Assembly: GCA_030765065.1 (NCBI GenBank)
Contig: CM060990.1
Coordinates: forward strand, 418,819,198 to 418,883,197
Direction of reading: 5' to 3'
DNA from: Deroplatys truncata
Taxonomy: Eukaryota; Arthropoda; Insecta; Mantodea; Mantidae
DNA: 64,000 nucleotides
In this document: one piece after another, positions 36,136-46,658 of the stretch
How the letters are laid out: each line of letters opens with the position of its first letter
Numbering within the stretch: position 1 is the first letter of the stretch
Notes under the pieces: generated by a model
What the model was told of the DNA's origin: nothing
The model's database searches: none
The model's input: the letters and a program-made list of their open reading frames with translations, nothing else
Program-made: the position numbers and the translations under genes

Positions 36136-36332
36136 GCCGGCCCTCGTAGAGTGGTCGCTGGAGTGTATAGCTCCGGCGCTCCGCCAAGCTGAGGATCGCG
36201 GGTTCGAGTCCCGCCATGTGCATGGGTGTTTGTGTTGTGTCTATATGTTGTGTAATTTCGGTTATAAGCAGTAACGAAAACAGTAAAAACACAGTATAAC
36301 CTGGGTAAAACAAAGGAACTTAAAAAAAAAAA
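36136..36332 (+). mobile_element. tRNA-derived SINE with poly(A)
   Basis: A box TAGAGTGGTCG (36147-36157), B box GGTTCGAGTCC (36201-36211), and a tail of eleven A residues near 36322-36332. It is about 195 bp long, a simple head-body-tail SINE. The minus-strand ORF over it (GLEPAILSLAERRSYTLQR) is the usual antisense reading of such heads and not a gene. Confidence 0.75.
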
Positions 36333-36339
36333 GAAGCGA

Positions 36340-36855
36340 AGTTTGACAACCGCGCGGCCACTCCGTATTGGTTGTCAAGAGATTTAAACCGCACAGTAGG
36401 ATACCTTATATAGCAACAGGCATAAGCACCTGAACCTGTATTTGTTTAAGATTTTCTACAAGACACTCTAACACCTTTAACTGTCGCTAGACAAAGAATA
36501 AGGCTTCAGTTCCTAATACTCGGAAGGAGTTCTTTCCACATCACGGTGAATACGATATTAACAAACTCACAAAATTCTTTCACGACGCTTATGTAGAAAA
36601 TGGTTGTGATTTTCATAATCAGATACTCCACATCTACCTATAAAACGTCAGCTCCTACATGTAGGGTACTGAGCACAATGGAAATCCGGCTACCTATGGT
36701 TATCAAATTGTCACATTTCAACGAGTTCTTTAAATAACTGAACGCCTTCTTTTCGAACCACATGTTGAAAGTATCATTTCTTTACACACTGGATTGCTGT
36801 GGCGTCACTTGTCCGAAACTTCACAATCTAGTATTATGATGCCAATCTAGAATCA
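36340..36855 (-). mobile_element. 3' part of an I-like retrotransposon split by the polymerase element
   Basis: On the minus strand, starting at the duplicated TATGAG, the sequence reads ILDWHHNTRL and then a stop. It continues the zinc-finger end of ORF2 that is interrupted at 44952. The remainder down to about 36340 is taken as its 3' UTR; the exact end is not defined. Confidence 0.6.
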
Positions 36856-36861
36856 TATGAG
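36856..36861. repeat. 6-bp target-site duplication, left copy (TATGAG)
   Basis: Identical to 44946-44951. The copies directly flank the inverted repeats of the polymerase element. Six bases is the length made by Polinton/Maverick integration. Confidence 0.85.
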
Positions 36862-37448
36862 CGTAGGTTATTATAGAGAGAGCGAGGCCACTTTTTTGGG
36901 CATATATGGGAAAGGATACGGAAAACGAGGGTAGATGCCAGGTTGAGAGAGCCTTCAAGGAGGAAAATGGGTTTATATGGGAGAGATATAGAATACGACG
37001 ACCGATACTACGCTAGACGGGTTGAAGGAGAGAAATGCGTTTATATGGAAGAGATAGTGGAGAGGTGTAAGGCTAGACAGAGGTTGAGGAGTAAAATATG
37101 CGTTTGTATGTATGAGAGGTATCGGAAAACGAGGAGAGCTGATAGGCTAGACAGATACTAAAGGAATAGGAATATGGGCTTATAAACAGGAGAGATAGGG
37201 AATAGGAGGGGAGGTGCTATAGACGAGAACTTTAGACGAGAACTTCATGGAAAGCTGTTTGCTGTCAATGCTAAAACACTAATTCTAGACAGCTCCAGCA
37301 CGTAACCCACTCACGCAAAAAGGTAACCCACTCACACAAAAACGTAATCCACTCACGCTAAAAAGGGAACCCACTCACACAAAAAGGTAACCCACTCACG
37401 CAAAAAGGTGACCCACTTACGCAAAAAGGTGACCAACTGACGCTAAAA
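36862..37448. repeat. Left long terminal inverted repeat
   Basis: About 590 bp. It contains five degenerate copies of a 69-bp unit (marked by TTATATGGG-type motifs near 36902, 36970, 37040, 37100 and 37178), a block with AGCTGTTTGCTGTCAATGC, then seven 21-bp units. The reverse complement of the same order is found at 43434-44945. Confidence 0.88.
37301..37448. repeat. Seven tandem 21-bp units
   Basis: Unit GGTAACCCACTCACGCAAAA plus A, with units starting at 37301, 37322, 37343, 37365, 37386, 37407 and 37428. The first five vary little and the last two more. The right arm has five units in inverse orientation (43434-43538). Confidence 0.93.
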
Positions 37449-38190
37449 GGTAAGTAGTTCAGTTAGTATCACAGGTTGGGACTGATTCCGGGAAGTCGGT
37501 ATAGCATAGTTCCGTATGATTTCACAGCTAATTCAGATAGTATCATAGGTATTTAGGATAATTCAGGTAGTATCGTGGGCATTTAGACCAATTCAGCTAG
37601 TATCACACGAGGCTAGATTCCAGAGGCTGACTGCGTCATAGCTGTGTATGATTTCACAGGTAATTCAGCTAGTATGTAGGTATTTATGCTAATTCAGCTA
37701 GTATCACAGGAGGATAGATTCCAGGGGTTGGGTAGAGCATAATTTCGTATTTCACAGTTAATTCAGAGAGTTCATAGGTATTTAGGATAATTCAAGTATA
37801 ATAGGTGTTTAGAGTAATTCAGCTAGCATTACAGGAGGGTAGGTTCCAGGGGTTGGTTATAACATAGTTTCATATTTCACAGATAGTTCGGGTAATATCG
37901 TAAGTACTTGAGGGTAATTAGCATAGTTTCGCATATACACGTGATAATTTCGATCAGCGAATTGTATCACAGCTATTTAAGGTAAATGCAGGTGATTCAG
38001 GTTCTTTCAAAGATATTTGAGTCATTTTAACACATAATTCCACTAGTATCATTGATATTTAGGGTAAACCAGATAGTATCACAGGTTGTCGTGCTAATTT
38101 CGAGCAGGGATTCGCATCAGAGCTATTAAAGGCAATTTCAAATGATTCGGATAGTATCACAGGTATTCATGGTAATATGAAGAGTAATTA
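37449..38190. repeat. Left-only subterminal degenerate repeats
   Basis: The phrase AATTCAGCTAGTATCACAGG recurs many times with variations. A longer unit of about 100-130 bp is marked by GATTCCAGGGGTTGG-type motifs near 37484, 37616, 37717 and 37842. I do not see this array in the corresponding position of the right arm. It is AT-rich with no ORFs. A role in replication or transposase binding is possible but unproven. Confidence 0.75.
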
Positions 38191-38445
38191 GATTATAAAC
38201 TTTTCTCATCCAACGTTACAACACCTTTATATACTTTTTTCTAAATCTTACAAACCTTTTATATGTTAAACAGTTAGTGTGCGAGGCGGAGATGGATAAA
38301 CTGCATATTGGTTTACAAACTGAAAAGCTTTGGGTCAACATACCTTTATTTTAGTACGTTGTAGGTGCCTCTCCTCTTTCTCTAGGCTTGAGACTAGCAC
38401 TAGGATTGCTCCTAATGGCAGGGTTAACACCTTCCCTTCCATCTT

Positions 38446-38451
38446 TTTATT
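38446..38451 (-). promoter_or_regulatory. Possible polyadenylation signal of the polymerase gene
   Basis: AATAAA on the minus strand, about 115 bases after the last stop of the polymerase gene. It is a common hexamer in AT-rich DNA, so support is weak. Confidence 0.35.
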
Positions 38452-38564
38452 ATTGTTCTTTCTTCATTAGGCGTCTGCTAGTTGCATACACAGCACAGGA
38501 TAAACTTCATTTTTTTCAAGATTGTGGACTCACGAGAAAACCTTCATCTTCGACTTACATTCTT

Positions 38565-41500
38565 TTAAGCACTGTTTGTAATACGATAATGTCCATACGC
38601 ATAGGTAGTTATTCCATCCTCGGCAATAACTCTTTTATCATCGTATGGAGTCAATGTAATTTTATTCACTTGCACTTTGGTAACAGCGTGCTTTCGTGAT
38701 AGGATTAGCTTCATGGGCGTTCTGATGATTTCACAGGTTTTAAGACACTCTGTATAGCTGTCAAACGTAATGTACTGCTTAATAGCGCTACGTTTCATAC
38801 CTTTAATATTTTTATCATCGATCCTTGAATATCTAAGGCATACATCCTATGTCGTAGTCCAACAAAGCGATGAATGATTTTGCTATTAACCTCATGTTTA
38901 AATTTTCCAAGCACCTTCTTGTTTAGGGCTGAATAACATATATGGCTTGCAGGATAATCAGCTGTATCCAGATGTTCGAGAAAACGTAGCTTGTCCTGGT
39001 ACACATCTTCAGTTGTCACACGATGAATGAATGAATCAGTGTCCATATACACAAGCTTCAGGTTTTCAGCCCTATAATATGGCAACCACACGTCGTAATG
39101 ATAGTGGTACATTAATGTCTTGGAGATGTCCAACACACTCGTACCAAGGTATATAGGCTTGTTGAACACAATCTGACGAGATACTATATGCACAGCAGCT
39201 AGATTAGCAGCATATATCGTCCTATCAATAAACGTAAGCTTGGCGATAAACTTTTCCAGAGTCTTCTCATTTGTCACCAGTCGTATATCCATACGGTTAC
39301 GTAGATTCTCCATAGGTTTTCCAAACATGGAGTTGTTAAAGAGCTTGTAGAGATCTTTCTCGAAGTAATTTGCTGCCTGTTGTTAAATTCCACATGAATT
39401 TTCAACCACCGAGACTGTCGAAATTGTAGCACACGATGGATTTTTGTTAGTCGTAGTCCATGACTAAGAGCTTGCTTCAAAGCCATGTAATGCACTACAT
39501 ACTTCTTTCGAGGTCCAAGATGAGGTATCAGTTTCTTTGTAGATGATTCCTGCGTTTTCATTCACTCAGGCGGAAAGGTAAATCGTTGTGTAGTTCGTGA
39601 AGTTCTGCAGTGTACTCGATGTCGACTTCTTATATGTACCCATGAGGATCATCTTGTAGTCTTTCTAAGTTGATTTCTTCAGGTGACAACCACTGATATC
39701 CACCAAATGGAAGGGCGTGACACATTGCCTACCCATATTGGTTATTGGCGTCCTCGTATGTGATAAATTGGGTTGGTCTCGACGGATCAAACTCCTCACT
39801 AGAAGTGTCATTAGCCTCTGCATGCCGATGGGAAACTTGGCATAAACCTCCTCTTACTCCTGATTCCACCATGAGTAGTTGATCATAATCTTGTAACACC
39901 TCCAGATTAATTCCTGCATACAGTAACATGGCGTCCCATGTAAGTCCTGGAGAGGTAAAATAATGTGCAGGATCAACTTTGTGTGTTTTGAGGGTTTGCT
40001 CTCTGAATGTCTCAAACACATCAGTTAGAAGACGTACATATGAGGTTAAGTAGAGGTCGCTGTACTCTCCCAGGTTTCTCACATTAAACATCTCCCATAC
40101 ATTTCTAGCATGATCGTAGTCAGTACCAGTAATATCTTCTTCATTTAATCTATTGTATGAGACCTTAGGAGGCAAGCAGGTCTCTTTCAGGACATCCCAT
40201 GGAGTAACAAAATCATATGGAAATACGCCCTTACGTGTCATCAACTTCAATTTGTCTTCTCCAACGTACTTTAGTGTTTCAGGATATGAGGTTAGATTTT
40301 TTTACCAACTTATCCAAGCTTGTACTGAGGAATCGAAAGCTATCCACAAACCGAAGCTTTATATCTCCTACATACTTGGTGAATGAGATATAGCTTTCTT
40401 CAGAGTTAGGAATTACCTCCATACGTTCACTTGTACACCCGAACTCCTTAACAATGAAATGAGAGTCATATCCGCTAACGTTATGCATGGAGACTGGAAT
40501 ATATTTAGGTGTTTTGCAGGCTAAATTGCATTCATTATGTAGACTTCCACGATATTCACCGCTGATGTGATCATGGTCGCGTACTTTGTAGTTCTCTTCT
40601 GTAAAGGACTTTCCACACAAGTAGCATACTATACAAGACTCAAAATCCTTTTGCTGTTGATCCGTAAGTTTCAGAGGCTTACTAGATTTGTATATATTAC
40701 CAATCATTGTTGCAAGAGATGTCAGGTACAGCATAAACTTCTGAACAGCATCATAACAACAATATACATAGGGTTGCTTAGGAAGACCAGTTTCGAGATG
40801 TTCAACACTGCATGACGGCTTCACGTAAACACAAAAGCTCATTGGTGTGTGCTCTTGATAAGGGGTTGTATAGGAAGTTTCAGGATTGGGTATACTCGTA
40901 TGACATTGAGTGAGAATACTCTCAAAATCCGCATAGATGACATAAGGTACTTTCAGCATCCTCTCAACATTTTTAAACTGTACAATTGATTTCTCCTTGG
41001 TAGGCATAACAACCTTGCAACACCACGTTGAATACAGCGGGCTGCATGTTCTTGTAGTTTTTGCAGTCCACTTCGCCCGCTCTGATCATCAAAATGTGTA
41101 AAGCAGCGCTTACAGGTATAAACATGTCCATTACGTTTATTTTTCTAACGTCGAACGAGGTTCCCAAAATCTTTATTTACACAGTGATGTTTTCCACAAC
41201 TCACTCAATAGTAGCAGGTCACGATGTTCAGGTAGTTCAGTGCTAGTAACCTTTATTGGACACACTTCATGCTTCTCATCCAGCCCGAAAACTTCGATAG
41301 ACATCTTGTTAAGCTTCTCAAATTTAGGTATTTGAGAAAGTGGAGTAAGGTAGGAAACAGCTGAAGTCGTACTTATCTTGAATTTGCTTGTATTTGCTGA
41401 CGCGTTGAGGCTTGGTGCTGACGAATTTGGCCAGTATAGAATACATGGAACTAAAGTTCTGAATGTTTATACACGCTTCTTTAGCTCCGTCAGATGGCGG

Positions 41501-42178
41501 TAGTGGTATGTAGCTACTTCCTCGTAACGGATTGTACTTGTTGATACGAAGTCGAGCTCCTTCCACAGCAAGCAAAGCCCAGTTGCTACCCTTAAGCTGA
41601 GACTCCTCCATTTCAGTCACCAATTTCTTGAATTTCGCTTCCAGCGCTGAGCCCAGATCAGTTTCTAGGAAAACAGGCTGATTCCTTGTTTTAAATGTTT
41701 TGTCACAGGTTTCTTCAATACTGTTAACAAATCGACACTCAGCCAGCAGATTGATTTTAACACTCTTGTGAATACCAAGCTCTTTATGCACAGCCTGGAT
41801 TATACGTTGTTTTGCCTCATGCAGATACATATTCAGATCCTTAGGTGATTTGCGTCGTATAAAACACGATTTCAATCGTCCCTCGAATGAAGTTTCATAT
41901 TCTTTCATATCACAGTCCTCCATTGTGGATAGTAACTGATGTTTAGTAGGCTCAAATGTGCTTTTCTTCTGAGGACTGCTTATTTCACATATATCTTCGT
42001 GCCGCTGACCCATATAACCATCATTGAAGGTCAAGCTACAATGTTTACATTTGAAGAGCTTTTGACAAGACATCCCGTGTCTTCTCTTGTGATAACCTCG
42101 GAGGAACTTCTTTCCACATTTTCCGCAAGCGTATCCGGTAGCGCTTGGAATAATATCCTTATACGCTGAGTTATTCAT
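38565..42178 (-). pseudogene. Family B (protein-primed type) DNA polymerase with C2HC fingers and an endonuclease VII-like module
   Basis: The enzyme would replicate the element DNA. From the N-terminus: two zinc fingers (C18-C21-H34-C38 and C44-C47-H60-C64), a long linker, the 3'-5' exonuclease (motif YADFES near 40925, then HNVSGYDSHFI, then RFVDSFRFL), an inserted Cys-rich module (CYLCGKSF, VRDHDHISGEYRG, LHNECNL) as in recombination endonuclease VII, the palm motif A variant EDANNQYG, motif B near NSMFGKP, motif C YMDTDS near 39045, and a C-terminal DDKR block. About 1,200 codons in all. Breaks: frame loss near 41330, decay at 41320-41010, a T7 run at 40297-40303 with a frame change, TAG at 39729-39731, further stops to 39561, and frame changes near 39350 and 38797. 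Confidence 0.88.
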
Positions 42179-42309
42179 CTTTATTCTTGATGTAATAACG
42201 TATTAATCCTCCTTCAAGGGAAATGTAGACCTCTTCACCTTGATAACACTTTAGAAAGTTGATTATTCTTGGAGAGAGCACGATATTAACACCTCAAGAC
42301 TAATTAGCA

Positions 42310-42346
42310 CAATGAAGTCCAATGCTCTAGATCATCCTATTTATAG
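42310..42346 (-). promoter_or_regulatory. TATA box plus initiator for the polymerase gene
   Basis: On the minus strand CTATAAATAG (42346-42337) is followed by TTCATTG (42316-42310), in which the A at 42313 lies 32 bases downstream of the first T of TATAAATA. This is the spacing of a TATA/initiator core promoter, and it lies about 135 bases upstream of the ATG at 42178. Found by inspection; transcription is not shown. Confidence 0.55.
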
Positions 42347-43433
42347 AGGGAGCACGAACTTTTTAGATCAATCATAAACTCGCTCGATAACCAGGTGTAT
42401 ATGATCGCTCTACGCGTATTAACCTCCGCCATATAACCTCACACCCCGAGACAGGATGTCTGGCAGTATCAAACACTTTAAACTCGTCCCATAGCTATCT
42501 GTATATGCTGTCACTCCAACAAGTGAAGTATTCTCACACTCTCATTCAGACAGACGTTTCCATTCAAAGCATACCGCAACCACCACCCATTACACCAAAG
42601 TTAGCACAATCTCTATTATCACAATACTTAAAAGGAAACGTAGATGATTTCCCCCTTATTTAGTTAAATTTATGTATATACTGCATTATCTCATTTTTTC
42701 ATTCCCTTTTCAATTCTTCCTTTCCATCTTCCCCCAGAAAGACCATTACATTTCACTACAATCACGAACAAAGCAATTTTTCCAGATTTACACAGATTTT
42801 AAGCTTCTAGAATCGAACCTAGTAATACTTTAATAAACGTATTTTAGTAATTTAGCTCCCCCGCATCAGCGTCTACCATTTAATTTTTACTCGAACCTGG
42901 TATGATCCATAGGCTTGAAGACATATGAAATCACCCCTTAGGGATTCGATCTGAGCACTTTAAAGTAATTTAGTCATGATGACGATATTTAGGGACTAGG
43001 TACTCTGTTTACTGTTTACTTAATGTGTCTATCTAAATTAGATTACGCGTATTAAATTTGTAAGTAAATTTCATTGAATTGGTATTCGAATCCAGAACAC
43101 CAGGAACAAAATTATTTATAATATTAGTTAGGCATGTTAAACAGAGCTGTATGCAGTTACGCCATCAACCTAAGTGAGATATCCTAGAGAATAGAGGAAA
43201 ATTAAAGAAGTCATTAAAAGATCGGGATTCGAACTAAGGACAACTGATTGGCAATTATATACAGTATTAATTACCCATCATAGGAGCTATCGATCATGCT
43301 TTGGTCAACCCCTCTATCTCTCTTAGTTTCTGAGATAATGGAGATTTAAAAATTAAGAATCGAAACCAGGACACCAGGTGCCGAAGTATAGATTCATAAA
43401 AAACTAACTAATGATATAAATGTAATAAAGTTT
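42347..43433. other. Right subterminal region of the polymerase element
   Basis: No ORF. Phrases of the type ATTCGAAxCCAGGACACCAGG recur near 42895, 42945, 43090, 43225 and 43370, suggesting another degenerate repeat of about 130-150 bp. It differs in sequence from the left subterminal array. Confidence 0.45.
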
Positions 43434-44945
43434 ACCTTTTTGCCTGAGTGCGTTACGTTTTTGTGTGAATGTTTTACCTTTTTAGCGTGAATGCGTTACC
43501 TTTTGCGTGAGTGGGTTATCTTTTTGCATGAGTAGGTTACGTGCTGGAGCTGTCCAGAATTAGTGTTCTAGCATTGACAGCAAACAGCTTTCCATGAAGT
43601 TCTCGTCTAAAGTCGCTTTCAAAGTCTAGCACCTCCCCTCCTATTCCCTATCTCTCCTGTATATAAGCCCATATTCCTACTCCTTCAGTATCTGTCTAGC
43701 CTATCAGCTCTCCTCGTTTTCCTATACCTCTCATACATACAAACGCATACTCTACTCTCAACCTCTGTCTAGTCTAGTATCTCTCTCCGTAATCCCTATC
43801 TTTTCCATATAAACGCATACTCTACTCCTCAACATGTCTGGCCTAGCACTTCTCCTCGTATGCCTTATCTCTCCCATATAAAGCACATTTCCCACTCCTT
43901 CAACTCTCTCCTAGCATTGGATCTCTCTCCGTTTTCTCGTCTCTCCTTATAAACGCATACTCAAACCTTACTAGCTTAATACTTCTCGCCGGTTTGCTAT
44001 CTCTACCATATAAAAGCCATATTTTACCCTTCAAGTCCTGACTAGTCTAGCTCCTCCCCTGGTAATCCCTATCTGTCCTGTATATAAGCTGATATTTCTA
44101 CTTCTTTAGTGTCTGTTTAGCCTAACACCTCTCCTGTTCTTATACCTCTCATACTTACAAACGCATACTCTACTCTCAACCTCTTCTAGTCTAGCATCTC
44201 TCCCCGTAATCCCTATCTTTTCCATATAAACGCATACTCTACTCAACATGTCTGGCCTAGCACCTCTCCTTGTATCCCCTACATCTCATAAAAGCGTATC
44301 CCCCTCCTACCCTCTGTCTAGCTGAGTAACTTTCCTTGATTTTCTATCTAACCCATATAAAACACATTCTACCTTTAACATCTGTCTATCCTACCATAGG
44401 ACCTCTCTCCGTTTCCTCGTCTCTGCTTATAATCGCATACTGAAACTTTCCTAGCCTAATACCTCTCCTCGGTTTGCTATCTCTCCCATATAAAAGGTTT
44501 GTTCTAACGTTCAAGCCCTGTCTAGTCTAACAGCTCCCCTCGTTTTCCCTCTTTCCCCTATAAACGCATGCTCTACTCCTCAACCTCTGTCTAGCCTAGC
44601 ACTTCTTCTCGTATTCCATACCTCTCCCATATAAAGGATATACTCTACCCTTCAACTTAGTCTAGCCTAACACCTCTCCTGGTTTTCCTATACCTCTCAT
44701 ATAAACCATACTCTACTCCTCAACCTCTGTCTAACCTAACACCTTTCCACTATCTCTTCCATATAAACGCATTTCTCTCCTTCAACCCGTCTAGTGTAGT
44801 ATCGGTCGTCGTATTCCCTATCTCTCCCATATAAACCCATTTTCCTCCTTGAAGGCTCTCTCAACCTGGCATCTACCCTCGTTTTCCCTATCCTTTCCCA
44901 TATATGCCTAAAAAAGTGGCCTCGCTCTCTCTATAATAACCTACT
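43434..44945. repeat. Right long terminal inverted repeat
   Basis: About 1.5 kb, the inverse of the left repeat but 2.5 times as long. It comprises five 21-bp units (43434-43538), the AGCTGTCCAGAATTAGTG and AGCAAACAGCTTTCC block, then a 69-bp tandem array to 44945. The extra length comes from more 69-bp units. Confidence 0.88.
43640..44930. repeat. Nineteen-copy 69-bp tandem array with higher-order structure
   Basis: CATATAAACGCATACTC-type motifs recur at 43660, 43733, 43808, 43876, 43948, 44009, 44081, 44152, 44223, 44289, 44352, 44428, 44490, 44562, 44629, 44699, 44760, 44828 and 44898, mean spacing about 69 bp. Variant units 1-3 reappear as units 7-9 and units 5-6 as units 12-13, giving a higher-order period of about 420-480 bp. 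Most units carry a CATATAAA motif. Confidence 0.85.
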
Positions 44946-44951
44946 TATGAG
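44946..44951. repeat. 6-bp target-site duplication, right copy (TATGAG)
   Basis: Matches 36856-36861 exactly. It lies directly outside the right inverted repeat. Confidence 0.85.
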
Positions 44952-45303
44952 GTACAATAAATGGACAATTAGAGAAGTTACAGTGGAGGAGGATCATGAG
45001 ATATAAGGCAGCAGTGGGTGATGGCTGTGTGTCCTATGCGTAATCATGTGAGAGCAACTTGGTACTTGCGAGGAAGGGAAATCACTGGGTATTCAGGAGA
45101 GTGAGGAGAGTACATGTCTTATAGTTTACTTGTAGATGAGCTGTTCCACATCTGAGTGATCTTCTTGTGGAAGTATCTGAGGAAGTCACAGTATGGTACT
45201 CTAGAGTTTTTGGAGGATGCTTCGTGGCCTCTTTAGCTGCAACGTCAGCTTCCTTGTTCCCTTGGATGCCGACGTGAGATTGAGTCCAGATAAGTTTGAT
45301 ATA

Positions 45304-46658
45304 CAGGGTTATTCTAAATTAGTTACCTGATAATAAAGCTAAATTATACATAGTTATCTTACGTAGTTTATTTCCATTTCCATTACATACATTGACATTA
45401 ACATTAAGTTTTATTTGCAATGTTTACAAATGTTCAATGTGACTCCCTTTTGTCACTCGGCAGATATCCCACCTGTACAACAGTTCATCCCAGATACGCG
45501 TGATCATGTCCCCATCTACCCGAGCTACCACTACGTAAATTCGTTGACGAAGCCCATCGAAATTGGTCGGCTGTGGAGGGTTGTACACGTCATCTTTAAT
45601 GTAACCCCACAGACTAAAATCCAGCGGTGTTAAATCGGGAGATCTTAGAGGCCAAGCTATGTTCCCGCCACGTCCAATCCAAGCGGGAGTGGTGTGGGAT
45701 AGGTAAGTAGTGACCTCATGGTGGTAATGAGGAGGTGCTCCATCTTGTTGAAAAATGAAATTACCTCTCATATCTTCTTGCAGCTGTGGCATCAGGTAGC
45801 TTTCTATCATATCTAGATATGTGATGCCAGTCACAGTCTTCTCATAAAAAAGAATGGTCCATACACTTTCACGGAGCTTAGCGCACAAAACACATTCAGT
45901 TTTGGTGAGTCACGTGTATGTTCCAGGCATTCCGTCGGTTTCTGTGTACCCCATATCCTCTGTACCACTAAGGTGAAAAGTTGTCTCGTTACTGAACACA
46001 ATCTTATTAAGAAAACTATCGTCTTCTTCCATCCTGTTCAGCATGTCCGCACAGAACTCATAACGTTTAAGCTTGTCATTAGCACTCAATGCCTGAACCA
46101 GTTGCAACTTGTACCGCTTACACTGCAGTCGTCGTCGTAAAATTCTCCATACCTTAGGTTGTGGAATGGTCAGCTCCAAACTTGCTCTAGTTGTAGACTT
46201 CTTTAGACTTCGTGCATAAGTTCTCACGGCTTCCACAACGTGGCCTGCTACAGGAGGGCGTCCCTGTCCTTTCCCTCGGTGTCCCACAGAACTGTTTCTA
46301 CGAATCGATCATACCATGTTTTGATAGTTTTCACCTGCGGGGGAGTTTTTTGATACTTTGTACGAAAACGTCTTTGTGTGGTAATTTGCGATTTAGTTTC
46401 ATGAAGCCACAGACAACAGTGCGTGCGCTCCGCACCGCTGTAAGACTCCATGGCGACTGCTTACTAGGCTCCAGGTGTTGCGAGTGCTTCACATTTTCCC
46501 CGCCAGACGAGCGAGCGAGTGCATGTAGCGAAGTCTGCCGACCATGTTTAAAACGTGATGATATGACATAAGGTTTGATGAACATCGGAATAAATTTCCG
46601 TCAACAGTTTCGAAATAATTCATTCATACTTTCAGGTAACTAATTTAGAATAACCCTG
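45304..46658 (-). mobile_element. Mariner-type transposon with perfect TIRs
   Basis: The ends are exact inverted repeats of 27 bp starting CAGGGTTATTCTAAATTAG (45304 inward and 46658 inward), each flanked by TA (45302-45303 and 46659-46660). 1,355 bp. The perfect TIRs suggest a fairly recent insertion, although the transposase gene is already broken. It sits within an I-like RNase H sequence. Confidence 0.93.
45424..46451 (-). pseudogene. Mariner-superfamily transposase, DDD type with spacing near 41
   Basis: A cut-and-paste transposase. The N-terminus is at 46451-46248 (TQRRFRTKYQKTPPQVKTIK, a mariner-type helix-turn-helix). The frame shifts to 46287-45910 (GRPPV linker, then IVFSNETTFHLSG, where the family normally has FSDE, so the first catalytic aspartate is asparagine here). 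After more shifts, 45888-45424 carries FQQDGAPPH (second D, residue 49) and RSPDLTPLDF (third D, residue 90). Forty residues separate the last two, close to the DD41D (rosa-like) group. Breaks: frame change near 46270 and a stop and frame changes near 45890-45910. Confidence 0.85.

Larger units (their letters stand above)
36862..44945 (-). mobile_element. Polinton/Maverick-related element carrying only a family B DNA polymerase gene
   Basis: An 8,084-bp element. The left end (CGTAGGTTATTATAGAGAG) and the reverse complement of the right end (AGTAGGTTATTATAGAGAG) match but for the first base, and the inverted repeats extend inward with 69-bp and 21-bp tandem repeats. A perfect 6-bp direct repeat flanks it. 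One broken polymerase gene (38565-42178) lies on the minus strand. No integrase, capsid, packaging ATPase or protease frame is visible in the remaining interior. Known Polintons are usually 15-20 kb with those genes, so this is either a deleted, non-autonomous copy or a distinct compact type. The insertion site lies inside an I-like ORF2. Confidence 0.85.

Noticed and set aside
36080..36313. 77-codon minus-strand ORF containing GLEPAILSL
   Set aside because: This is the familiar antisense translation of a tRNA-derived SINE head, not a protein.
37301..37448. CRISPR-like array of 21-bp repeats
   Set aside because: The units are directly adjacent with no spacers and sit in the TIR of a eukaryotic element.
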